Positions 47,664 to 56,513 of a stretch of 64,000 bases of DNA are shown here, one piece after another (within the stretch, counting starts at the first letter, position 1; each line of letters opens with the position of its first letter). The DNA lies in NCBI RefSeq assembly GCF_003863965.1, contig NZ_RRCN01000001.1:4918304-4982303 (forward strand), read 5' to 3'. This stretch comes from Paenibacillus oralis (GTDB taxonomy: Bacteria; Bacillota; Bacilli; Paenibacillales; Paenibacillaceae). The notes beneath the pieces are model-generated. The model did no database searches. It was not told the DNA's origin and saw nothing but the letters and a program-made list of their open reading frames with translations. Both the position numbers and the translations under genes were made by a program.

Positions 47664-49037
47664 TTAGGTTAAAGAACATTCTTTTTTCGGGGATTGCTCA
47701 TCAGCGAAAGAGTAGCCAAGTCGGCATAAAAGTTCCAATAATCCTGCACATCGACATCTAATTAGACATGTTTTGTTGTTTATGATAACGGATTTTTCCA
47801 AACTGATTTGTAAAGCATCGAATACCTCTTTATAGCTTGATTTATTTAATTGATATTTAGCTAGTTCATATAATAAAAAAGCTAACGAATTCGACATAAA
47901 CTGGTCTGTGTATACGTCAGTGGCCTGTTGTTCCTTTATTGATGCCGTAATATATGAATCAAATCGGAGGAGAATGTCATCAACGTTGATATTATATTGA
48001 TTTGCAGCTCTCAATATAATGACCAGCGCCGGAAGAATCTCTTCTTCTTTCGTTTCAATATATGCTATGTAATCCGGAAGAACGCTAACATCGCCGGATG
48101 ATAATTTAATAACATAAAGATTGGCCTCCGCCCATTTCTGGAACAGTTCCTTCCAATGCAAAGTGTCCTTATCCGTTTCTTTAACCCAACTTAGATCAGC
48201 ATAGGCATATGTATATCTTAACGCCTGCTCATAGTCTCCTTTGGCATTGTATACGTCAGCAAGAAACAAATTAGATAGAGCTAGATATGAAAACAGCGGC
48301 CTGCTGGGCTTTTTTGGGGAATGCGCATTCCTTCCGGATTGAAGATTTAAGGTGTATTGCATCTTCGCTTTTAATTCCATTTCATGCGCAATTTTCTCTA
48401 CTTGATCCCAACGGTATAAGCAGCGGTACGTATTTCCTAAATCCTTTAAGGCGTCTAGTTGATCGAATTCATCCAAGCGGTCGACAAATGGCTCGAATTG
48501 GATGGCCGCTTGATAGTTTTTCTCCTGGTCTTCACCTTGTCTTAACAAAAACAAGCGATATTGGCACATGGCAAGCCGTTCCGAATGCTGCATCCTTTCG
48601 CTCATTGCCACGTTTTCGTACAGGATGGCGGAGGCCTCCTTCAGACCGCGTTGAAAAAAATCCTCGGCGGCTTCGAACAACAGTGGCAAATACATCAGGT
48701 TGTCAAGCAAAATGCCTGTGACCTGCCGAATGCAGTCCAGCTTGTCCAATTCCGCGCAGCGGTCTAAAAAAGGACCAGCTCTGCGCCAATCGGGCGCGGT
48801 TTGAGCGAGGAATTCCTCGATATATTGTTCGTAAAAATAACCCTCAGGCAAAGCCAAAGCAGCAGTGATCGAATCCAGATGCGTCGCGTTCAACAACCGC
48901 TTGCCGTTTAAAATCGAGCTGAACGAGCCCGTGTTTATTCCGGCTTTTTGACTTAACTGGAGCAAGGTTAAACCGTTTTGCTCCATAAACTTTCTGATTT
49001 CCGCAAGAATCGTGGTTGTATGTTTCAAATTAACCAC
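47664..49037 (-). CDS. XRE-type regulator with TPR-like C-terminal domain
   Basis: 457 residues. Residues 8-65 are a helix-turn-helix (ILAEIRKFMEQNGLTLLQLS, QKAGINTGSFSSILNGKRLL). The rest is helical with TPR-like units (YLALSNLFLADVYNAKGDYE, QALRYTYAYADLSWVKETDK, FLLYELAKYQLNKSSYKEVF). This layout is that of RRNPP-type regulators (PlcR, Rgg, AimR), which sense secreted peptides, but peptide sensing is not shown here. The gene is AT-rich relative to the flanking core genes, suggesting acquisition. No clear peptide precursor was found just downstream. Start at 49037, after AAGGGGTGG. Confidence 0.78.
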   Translation of the reverse strand: MVNLKHTTTILAEIRKFMEQNGLTLLQLSQKAGINTGSFSSILNGKRLLNATHLDSITAALALPEGYFYEQYIEEFLAQTAPDWRRAGPFLDRCAELDKLDCIRQVTGILLDNLMYLPLLFEAAEDFFQRGLKEASAILYENVAMSERMQHSERLAMCQYRLFLLRQGEDQEKNYQAAIQFEPFVDRLDEFDQLDALKDLGNTYRCLYRWDQVEKIAHEMELKAKMQYTLNLQSGRNAHSPKKPSRPLFSYLALSNLFLADVYNAKGDYEQALRYTYAYADLSWVKETDKDTLHWKELFQKWAEANLYVIKLSSGDVSVLPDYIAYIETKEEEILPALVIILRAANQYNINVDDILLRFDSYITASIKEQQATDVYTDQFMSNSLAFLLYELAKYQLNKSSYKEVFDALQISLEKSVIINNKTCLIRCRCAGLLELLCRLGYSFADEQSPKKECSLT

Positions 49038-49324
49038 CCCTTAAATACGCGAAGCTGATCACCGAATTCGTTTCCGATTATATACAAATATACTCACATT
49101 ATGAATTTTGGTCAATTGGTTAATTTGAACTTATAAGTTAAATTTCTGTGGCGGCTGCTGCAACCGTTAGGTTTTCGCCGGACCGGCCACCAATACCGTC
49201 GCGAACAACGCTGGGGGTTCGTTAAATAGAGGGAATTTTTCATATTAGCGAAACATTTTCCCTTAACCGGCGTCAGTATATCGCAGATATATATGCAGTT
49301 TATGGAAGAAGGGAGATATTACAG
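49038..49324. other. Divergent intergenic region
   Basis: AT-rich near the XRE start. It contains CAACCGTTAG (49161) and TTAAATAGAGGGAATTTTTC (about 49223), fragments of the repeat families described elsewhere. No gene is seen. Confidence 0.5.
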
Positions 49325-50815
49325 TTGGAAACTGGAAAACGCTGGGTGAGCGGATTTTTGGCGGCTGTCCTTGCGGTGACGGTTGGTGCTTCTGCATGGG
49401 TTCACGATGCGGGGGCGGCGTCATCTGTACAGCCGGTAAGTGCCGCGGGCGGGTTCGGACATGGAGTTGCTGCTTGGAGTGACGGTTCGGTGACGGGCTG
49501 GGGATACAACAAATTCGGACAAGTTGGTGACGGAACCTCCATAGATCAGTTTGTGCCCAAAACGATAGCCGGGTTGCCGGAAATTGTCCAGGTTCAGGCA
49601 GGTGAACGCACTTCATTTGCAGTAAGCAAGGACGGAGAAGTTTGGGCATGGGGGGATTTCTATTCTCGTTATGTCAGCGGGGATCCCATTCTTCCCTATC
49701 AGAAGCGGGGGGAGCCGGTTAAGGTAGAACAGCTGCAGGACGTGAGGCGCCTTGCCTATTCGGACCCGTATGCTTCTATCGCCATTCATAAGGACGGCAC
49801 AGCAACGTTATGGTACCCGTCTTTCCAGGAAGACTACAAATCTTATGATATCAAGCTTACTCCGCTTAAAGGCTTCACTAATGTTCAGGATGCCGTGATA
49901 GCAGGATACGAAGCCGTCGTTCTGACGGAGGGCGGAAACGTAGGCACTTTGAATCTGTACAACAGCTATTACGACAGATACCGCACAGAGAGCGAGCTGA
50001 AAGAAGTAAAACCTCTGGTATCCTCAATTGAGCAGATGGCGGTATCGGCGAGGGATGTATTTTTCCTGCACCAAAACGGCAGCATCCTTCGTTGGAATGC
50101 CGACACTAAAGAGCCGCCGGCTGTAGTCAAGAATCTCAGCGGTGTCAAGGACATCAAAGAGATCAAAACAGGTTATAATCGCTTGTATATGTTGAAGGAC
50201 AACGGGACCGTCTGGCAGTGGGATTACAACACGGGCCAGTCAGCCAAACCGTTTCAGGTGCAGGGACTCACCGGGATCAAGACAATCGAGGGAACTTACG
50301 GTCAAACCGGGTATGCGATCAGCAAAAATGGAAAATTGCTGGCATGGGGCGACGGCTACTACTCCGGTATGGGAACGGACAGCAGCTCGCAGCAGATAAA
50401 AGAAGGCGGAATTGCTCAAGTGCTGCCTCCTTTCTCCTTTAAGGTTAACGGGCAGAATGTGCAATTTTACGCGACAGCGGCTATTGTTGACGGCAAACTG
50501 TACGTACCCTACAGTAGTGTATTTGAAGCGCTGGGCGTCAAAACCAAAACCGTGCAGTCCAATCCCGATCCGAAAAACTACAATCGGACATATTCGGTGA
50601 TATCCTTTTCCTATAACGGGCAGACCGTGGCATTTAAACGGAGCGACCGGACGGTGCTGCTGGTAAACGGGAAGGCGTCCAAGGAGGAGGTAGATCTGCC
50701 GTTCCTGGCCAACTCCACCTTGTATCCGCTAGAGCTGATCTGTGAGAAGCTGGGAATCCCGCTGGATTGGAACCGGGAGACCGGGGAAGTTCGTCTCGGC
50801 GAAAGCTCGCAATAA
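49325..50815 (+). CDS. Secreted RCC1-like repeat protein with C-terminal stalk domain
   Basis: 496 residues. Signal peptide RWVSGFLAAVLAVTVGASAW with cleavage near DAGAAS. RCC1/BNR-type beta-propeller units are visible: GHGVAAWSDGSVTGWGYNKF then GQVGDGTS, SFAVSKDGEVWAWGDF, YMLKDNGTVWQWDYNTGQSA, YAISKNGKLLAWGDGYYSGM. The C-terminus (KVNGQNVQFYATAAIVDGKL, YVPYSSVFEALGVKTKTV, LELICEKLGIPLDWNRETGE) is a copper amine oxidase-like stalk domain. It is probably a wall-associated binding protein; ligand unknown. The start is TTG at 49325 after AAGGGAG. Confidence 0.82.
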   Translation: METGKRWVSGFLAAVLAVTVGASAWVHDAGAASSVQPVSAAGGFGHGVAAWSDGSVTGWGYNKFGQVGDGTSIDQFVPKTIAGLPEIVQVQAGERTSFAVSKDGEVWAWGDFYSRYVSGDPILPYQKRGEPVKVEQLQDVRRLAYSDPYASIAIHKDGTATLWYPSFQEDYKSYDIKLTPLKGFTNVQDAVIAGYEAVVLTEGGNVGTLNLYNSYYDRYRTESELKEVKPLVSSIEQMAVSARDVFFLHQNGSILRWNADTKEPPAVVKNLSGVKDIKEIKTGYNRLYMLKDNGTVWQWDYNTGQSAKPFQVQGLTGIKTIEGTYGQTGYAISKNGKLLAWGDGYYSGMGTDSSSQQIKEGGIAQVLPPFSFKVNGQNVQFYATAAIVDGKLYVPYSSVFEALGVKTKTVQSNPDPKNYNRTYSVISFSYNGQTVAFKRSDRTVLLVNGKASKEEVDLPFLANSTLYPLELICEKLGIPLDWNRETGEVRLGESSQ

Positions 50816-50826
50816 ATCGATATAAG

Positions 50827-50879
50827 AAAAGATCGAAGACAGGCTCTATTTTCAGAGGTCTGATCTTCGATCTTTTTTT
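50827..50879. terminator. Bidirectional terminator
   Basis: AAAAGATCGAAGA and TCTTCGATCTTTTTTT with an inner ACAG/CTGA extension, between convergent genes. Confidence 0.8.
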
Positions 50880-50884
50880 GGTTC

Positions 50885-52396
50885 CTATTCAACCAGTCCG
50901 CGCAAGCTTTCCATCAGCTCGAGCATATCGATCCCGGCGTGGTTGCCGAGCAGGATAATCGTAACGCCTCCGCCGGCTTCCCGGGACAATCCTGTGGCAT
51001 AACCCGTACCGCTGCCATTATGAAAGACGATCGTATGGTCTCCCTGTTGTTTGATCATCCAGCCGTATCCGTAGTTTTTGGCCGAATAGGGGGTGAACAT
51101 TTTTTCCAACGAAGCCGTTTGCAGCACTTCATCCGTATTTAAAGCCGCGTCCCATTTCAGCAGGTCGTCCACGGTCGAGTACAGGCTGCCCGTGCCCGAT
51201 TGCGAGATATAATCCTCAGCCAGCGTCCAGCCGTTATCTTGACGGACATATCCCTTAATGACCGGTGTGGACAAATCCGCTTCCCCCGTCTCTTTCATGC
51301 TTAGCGGTTGGAAGAAGTTTTGCTGCAAATACGCCCCGTATTCCATCCCGGATGCCTGTTCGATGATGGAGGCAAGCAGTACATACCCGATATTGCTGTA
51401 TTTGAAATCGGTCCCCGGTTCAAATTCCAGCGGCTTGGCTTTGACCGCATCGATCGTTTGCTGCAAGGTCATGCCCGGCTCGCGCGGGATATTTGCAGAT
51501 AATCCGGAGGTATGAGAGAGCAGCATATGCAGGGTGATCCGGTCGCCGGACGGAAATCCGGGAATGTAGGATTCCAGCGTATCGTCCAGCTTGAGTCTGT
51601 CCTCTTCCTCCAGCTTCATGACCGCCGCGGCGGTAAACGACTTCGTCAAGGAGGCGATGCGCGATTTTTGGCCGGCGTGGACAAGCCGGTTTTCATCGCT
51701 GTAGCCGTAGCCTTTGCGGAGCAGGATTTGCCCGTCTTTGGCGATCAGGGCGATGCCCGAATATTGCTGATCGATCAAATATTGGTCCGCTTGTCCGGTT
51801 TCCCCCGAGACAACCGTTTCTGCGTCCAGGGTTAGATTGATCGCGGTATGGCCGGAGAGCGAAATCGTTGAAAGGTCGGCCTTCAAAACTTCGGCGAGCG
51901 TTCGCAGCGGCACCATCGTCGTCCCGTCTTTTTGAAACGAAGGCAAGGAGGCCTGAACGGGATAGGCGTTGACCAAGAATTCCGCCGTACCTGGGCGGTG
52001 CAGAATCGTATCGCCGTGGAGCTTCAACTCGGTAACGCGTTCGGCCGTGTTCCAGCGTACGGCTGCGCCAAGCAGTTCCGCGGTTTCCCGCAGCGGGACA
52101 AAGGTCGTGCCCTTGCGCATCTGCGGTTCGACGCTCCATGTAACAGCATTCCCATCAACCGCGATTGTCGTCGCCATCGCCGCGGCGGTTGCCGTGGCCT
52201 GCGGATAGAGCCCAACGCCGGCCGAAAGCGCGATGGCTGCGGTAAGGGACAGCATCGCGGCGGTACGGCCTACGCGACTTTTAAAGCTGCTTTTATGGTG
52301 CATATGGCGGTCTTCTCGGTCCGTTTGCCCGCTGACTCGCTCCAAGCTGTCATGGACTTTGGAATAATTGCGGATTAAATGCGTGATATTGCTCAT
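50885..52396 (-). CDS. Serine hydrolase (beta-lactamase/class C PBP family) with stalk domain
   Basis: 503 residues from the ATG at 52396, after AAAGGAG. An N-terminal cytoplasmic stretch leads to a membrane/export segment (AAMLSLTAAIALSAGVGLYP). Next come stalk-domain units (GTTFVPLRETAELLGAAVRW, GTTMVPLRTLAEVLKADL) and the catalytic domain. The SxxK motif is IASLTKSFTAAAVMKLEEED, the tyrosine motif DFKYSNIGYVLLASIIEQAS and the third motif HNGSGTGYATGL. Such proteins hydrolyse D-amino acid peptides or esters; resistance to beta-lactams should not be assumed. It faces away from smc. Confidence 0.87.
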   Translation of the reverse strand: MSNITHLIRNYSKVHDSLERVSGQTDREDRHMHHKSSFKSRVGRTAAMLSLTAAIALSAGVGLYPQATATAAAMATTIAVDGNAVTWSVEPQMRKGTTFVPLRETAELLGAAVRWNTAERVTELKLHGDTILHRPGTAEFLVNAYPVQASLPSFQKDGTTMVPLRTLAEVLKADLSTISLSGHTAINLTLDAETVVSGETGQADQYLIDQQYSGIALIAKDGQILLRKGYGYSDENRLVHAGQKSRIASLTKSFTAAAVMKLEEEDRLKLDDTLESYIPGFPSGDRITLHMLLSHTSGLSANIPREPGMTLQQTIDAVKAKPLEFEPGTDFKYSNIGYVLLASIIEQASGMEYGAYLQQNFFQPLSMKETGEADLSTPVIKGYVRQDNGWTLAEDYISQSGTGSLYSTVDDLLKWDAALNTDEVLQTASLEKMFTPYSAKNYGYGWMIKQQGDHTIVFHNGSGTGYATGLSREAGGGVTIILLGNHAGIDMLELMESLRGLVE

Positions 52397-52597
52397 CGTT
52401 AGAACTCCTTTTGCCGATATAAGATTGTCTATCAGACTAGCAAAACAAGATGGAGATTTCAAGACTCTCAGGAGAATTATAGCATCTGGGTCAGCGCGCT
52501 GGGCAGCGAAAGGCGCTCGTGGCGCCGATCCGCTTGACGGCCTGTGCTGCGGGGCTTGCTGTGTGTTACAATAGTCGTTAGAGGTGATCGTGAACGT

Positions 52598-55500
52598 ATG
52601 TTTTTGAAACGGATCGAGCTAGCGGGTTTCAAATCATTCGCGGACAAGACGGAAATGGAATTCGTCCGCGGCATTACCGCTGTAGTAGGACCTAACGGCA
52701 GCGGCAAAAGCAATATTTCCGACGGCATCCGCTGGGTGCTCGGGGAGCAAAGCGCCAAATCGCTTCGCGGCGGCAAGATGGAGGACATTATTTTTGCCGG
52801 CAGCGATGCGCGCAAGGCGGTGAATTACGGGGAGGTTTCGCTGACGCTGGACAACGGCGATCAGGCGCTGCCGCTCGACTTTAGCGAAGTGACGGTAACC
52901 CGGCGGGTCCACCGCAGCGGGGAAAGCGAATATTACATCAACAAGCAGGCCTGCCGCCTGAAAGATATTACCGAGCTGTTCATGGATACCGGGATCGGCA
53001 AAGAGGCGTATTCGATCATCGGACAAGGCCGGATCGAGGAGATTTTGAGCACGCGTTCGGAGGATCGCCGCGGTATCTTTGAAGAAGCTTCGGGAATCGT
53101 GAAGTACAAAAGCCGCAAGCGCGAAGCCCGCCGCAAGCTGGATGATACGGAGCAAAACCTGCTGCGGATTCACGATCTGATCAGCGAGCTGGAGGATCAA
53201 GTCGGACCGCTGAAGGAGCAATCGGAAAAAGCGCTGAAATACAAGGAACTGCGCGAGCAGCTGAAAAATAAAGAAATTTCGCTGTACGTCCATCAGATTG
53301 AGCAAATTCATGAGTCCTGGAGCGAGGCCAACGCCAAGCTCACCAAGCTGCAGGAAGAACAGCTCGCTTTGTCCACGGTCGTATCCGCCCATGACGCCAA
53401 GCTGGAAAGCGACCGTTTGGCGCTGCGGCAGGTCGAAGACCGGATCGAAACGCTGCAGGCGCAACTGCTGGAATACAGCGAAAGCTACGAAAAAAGCGAA
53501 GGCTACGGCGAGGTGCTCAAGGAACGGGCTAAAAACCTGGCTCAGAACCGGGAGCAGCTGCGGCAGTCTTTGGCGGTCAGCGAGGAACGTTATGCTCAGC
53601 GTTCGCAGGAGATGGAGCAGCTTACGGCCAAATTCACCGCCGCCGAGCAGCAGCTGGAAGAGCTGCGCCGCGAGCTGGCGGATGAAGAAGCCAAGCTGAT
53701 CGGGGTGACCGGGGGCATCAGCCAGGCGCAGGAGGAAGGCCTGAAGGGCCAGCTCCTGGAGATCATGAACCAGATGGCGCAGGCGCGCAACGAAATCCAT
53801 TATGCCGAGCAGCAGAAGGAAAGCGTAAGGCGCCGGATGGACCGGGCCGAAGAGGAAGGCGTCAAGTGGACCGAGGGGCAGCAGCGCCTGAAAGCGCGCA
53901 AAAGCGAACTGGAAGCGATGCTGGAGAAGCTGGGGAAAGAGATTTCCGATTTGCGCAGCAAATATATCCAGCAAAGCGAACATCACCAATCGCTGCAAAA
54001 GCTCGTCGAGGAAAGCCAAAGCGGTATCCGCAAATGGGAGCAGAAGCGCGAAGGTTTGGTGTCGCGCCGCGATACAATGAAGGAAATGGAAGAGGATTAC
54101 GACGGCTTTATGCTCGGCGTCAAGGAAGTGCTTAAAGCCGCCAAGAAATCGGTTCTGCCCGGTGTACACGGGGCTGTAGCCGAGCTGATCCGCGTACCCG
54201 AAAAGCTGGAAATCGCCGTGGAGACCGCGCTCGGCGGGGCGATGCAGCATATCGTCATGGAGAACGAAGCCGTTTCCCGGCAGGCGATCGCCTTCCTGAA
54301 GCAGCGGCAGCTTGGGCGGGCTACGTTCCTGCCGCTCGACGTCATCCGCCCGCGGCAAATTTCCGCGGGTGACAAGCGGCAAATGGAGGACGCCGAAGGC
54401 TTCGTCGGCATCGGCGCCGAACTGGTCGGTTATGAGCCGCGTTATGCCGATATCGTCGGCAGCTTGCTGGGCAACGTCGTGTTTGCCACCGATTTGGAAA
54501 AGGCGAACAAAATGGCGGCCCGCTGCCAGTACCGGTTCCGGATCGTCACGCTCGAAGGCGATGTCGTCAACGCCGGCGGATCGATGACCGGGGGCAGCCA
54601 GCACCGCAAGAACAGCAACCTGCTCGGCCGTAAACGCCAGTTGGACCAATTGGCCGCCGACATCCGCGAAAGCGAAGAAATGCTGGACAAGCTGCGCAAA
54701 GGCCTGACCGATGTCCGCAGCCAGGTTGCCAAGTCGGAGAGCGATCTGAACCGGCTGCGCGAGGCGGGCGACGCCAAACGGGCGGAGGAGCAGTCCGCCG
54801 CCGGCGACCTGAAGCAGGTCGAGCACGAATGGCGGCATGTTTCGGAGCAGTTTGAACTCTATGGCCAGGAAAAAGGCCAATACGAGAAAGAGCTGGAAGG
54901 GCTGGAGGCGACGAAAAAAGCGGCGCAAGAACGCCTGGTGGAGCTGGAGAAAGAAGAGCAGTCCGTGCAGCAGTCGATCCGGGCGGCTGAATTTGCGCGC
55001 AAAGCGAGCGAGTCGGCCAAGGAAGAGCTGCAGGATTTGCTAACCGGGCTTAAGGTGCGTGAAGGCAAGCTGGACCAGGAGTGCTCCTCGCTCCGCGAAC
55101 AGCTCCGCCGCGCCGAAGAAGAATATCAAATCCAGCAGCGTGAATTGGAGCAGAACCGCACGATTCTGCAGTCGATCGAAGCGGATTTGCAGCAAAACGA
55201 AGAGCAGAGCGTCCGCCAGCGCGAAGAGCTTAACGATTTCAAGCTGAAGAAGGAACACGCCGGCGAGCAGCTCGAAATGGAGCGCGCGTCGCGCACCGTG
55301 CTTGTGAAGAAGCTGGAGGAAGGCGAAAGCGAAACGAAAGAGCAGCGGATCGGTCTGAAGGCCGTGGAAGAGCAGCTGCGGCAAACGGAAATCCAGGCCA
55401 ACCGGCTCGACGTGGAACTGGACAATATTTTGCGCAAGCTGTCGGAAGACTATGAGCTGAGCTACGAATTGGCCAAGCAGCGCTACGCGGTGCCGGAGGA

Positions 55501-56170
55501 TGTGCCGCAGACCCAGGCCGAGGTGAAGGAGCTGAAACGGCAGATCACCCTGCTTGGCGAGGTGAACCTCGGCGCAATCGAGGAATACAACCGTGTCAAC
55601 GAGCGGTATCAGTTCCTGACCGAGCAGAAGGACGACCTGGTGGAAGCGAAAACGACGCTGTATCAGGTTATCCGCGAGATGGACGAGGAGATGTCCAAGC
55701 GGTTTAAGGTGACGTTTGACGCCATCCGGCGCGAGTTCGTCATCGTTTTCTCCAAGCTGTTTGGCGGCGGTCGGGCGGATTTGGTGCTGCTCGATCCGGA
55801 CAACCTGCTGGAGACGGGCATCGATGTGGTCGCCCAGCCGCCGGGCAAAAAGCTGCAAAACCTGCAGCTGCTCTCCGGCGGGGAGCGCGCTTTGACGGCG
55901 ATGGCGCTGCTGTTTGCCATCCTGCAGGTGAAGCCGGTGCCGTTTTGCGTGCTCGACGAAGTCGAGGCGGCGCTGGACGAAGCGAACGTGTCGCGGTTTG
56001 CCCAGTATTTGCGGGAGTTTTCCGAGCAAACGCAGTTTATCGTCGTAACGCACCGCAAAGGAACGATGGAGGAGGCCGACGTGCTGTACGGCGTGACGAT
56101 GGAGGAAGGCGGCGTTTCCAAGCTCGTTTCGGTGAAGCTGGACGACGAGGAGACGATGGAAATCGCCTGA
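52598..56170 (+). CDS. smc: Chromosome segregation ATPase SMC
   Basis: 1190 residues. Walker A VVGPNGSGKSNISDGIRWVL starts near residue 30. Two long coiled coils flank a hinge around residues 520-680 (VHGAVAELIRVPEKLEIAVE, GGAMQHIVMENEA, NAGGSMTGGSQHRKNSNLLG). The C-terminal head has the ABC signature LQLLSGGERALTAMALLFAI (about residue 1092) and Walker B PFCVLDEVEAALDEANVSRF. With ScpA and ScpB it extrudes loops and separates the origins. The ATG at 52598 follows AGAGGTGATCG; the longer frame upstream is not needed. Confidence 0.97.
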   Translation: MFLKRIELAGFKSFADKTEMEFVRGITAVVGPNGSGKSNISDGIRWVLGEQSAKSLRGGKMEDIIFAGSDARKAVNYGEVSLTLDNGDQALPLDFSEVTVTRRVHRSGESEYYINKQACRLKDITELFMDTGIGKEAYSIIGQGRIEEILSTRSEDRRGIFEEASGIVKYKSRKREARRKLDDTEQNLLRIHDLISELEDQVGPLKEQSEKALKYKELREQLKNKEISLYVHQIEQIHESWSEANAKLTKLQEEQLALSTVVSAHDAKLESDRLALRQVEDRIETLQAQLLEYSESYEKSEGYGEVLKERAKNLAQNREQLRQSLAVSEERYAQRSQEMEQLTAKFTAAEQQLEELRRELADEEAKLIGVTGGISQAQEEGLKGQLLEIMNQMAQARNEIHYAEQQKESVRRRMDRAEEEGVKWTEGQQRLKARKSELEAMLEKLGKEISDLRSKYIQQSEHHQSLQKLVEESQSGIRKWEQKREGLVSRRDTMKEMEEDYDGFMLGVKEVLKAAKKSVLPGVHGAVAELIRVPEKLEIAVETALGGAMQHIVMENEAVSRQAIAFLKQRQLGRATFLPLDVIRPRQISAGDKRQMEDAEGFVGIGAELVGYEPRYADIVGSLLGNVVFATDLEKANKMAARCQYRFRIVTLEGDVVNAGGSMTGGSQHRKNSNLLGRKRQLDQLAADIRESEEMLDKLRKGLTDVRSQVAKSESDLNRLREAGDAKRAEEQSAAGDLKQVEHEWRHVSEQFELYGQEKGQYEKELEGLEATKKAAQERLVELEKEEQSVQQSIRAAEFARKASESAKEELQDLLTGLKVREGKLDQECSSLREQLRRAEEEYQIQQRELEQNRTILQSIEADLQQNEEQSVRQREELNDFKLKKEHAGEQLEMERASRTVLVKKLEEGESETKEQRIGLKAVEEQLRQTEIQANRLDVELDNILRKLSEDYELSYELAKQRYAVPEDVPQTQAEVKELKRQITLLGEVNLGAIEEYNRVNERYQFLTEQKDDLVEAKTTLYQVIREMDEEMSKRFKVTFDAIRREFVIVFSKLFGGGRADLVLLDPDNLLETGIDVVAQPPGKKLQNLQLLSGGERALTAMALLFAILQVKPVPFCVLDEVEAALDEANVSRFAQYLREFSEQTQFIVVTHRKGTMEEADVLYGVTMEEGGVSKLVSVKLDDEETMEIA

Positions 56171-56513
56171 TCCCGCTAATCGGGGCTCAAAGCAGCTGGT
56201 GCAAAATTGCTTGGCAGCAAGCATTGTGCGATAATGAAGAGGGCTGCCCGAAGCGAATTAACGGCATTTTAAGGCGTTATTTCAGGGCAACCGAGCGTCT
56301 TTTCATAATTAACGGTAATCCATGGCGCTATTTTTGGAGACAAGCGTGAATAAAGCGGATTTTGCGTAGGTTTTCCTGAGATAGCGCCATATTTTTCCGC
56401 TATGTTGCGGGCAACGTCCGAATGAATTTTAATAACGCCCTTTTTTTCCTTTAAGTTATGATAGGATCGCTACATATACATACCCGGATGAATCAAAGGA
56501 GGATAAAGCTTGT
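56171..56513. repeat. smc-ftsY spacer with ATAGCGCC repeats
   Basis: 56372-56458 (GAGATAGCGCCATATTTTTC, then GCCCTTTTTTTCCTTTAAGT) aligns with 13711-13795. An upstream tract has GGCGTTATTTCAGGG and GGCGCTATTTTTGG. No gene is seen. Confidence 0.6.

Noticed and set aside
54097..54411. Second minus-strand frame inside smc with Ser/Pro-rich product
   Set aside because: It is a shadow frame within the hinge-coding region.
52634..54928. Long open frame (764 codons) antisense to smc
   Set aside because: It is the shadow of the GC-biased third codon position of smc; it has no ribosome binding site and no family features.
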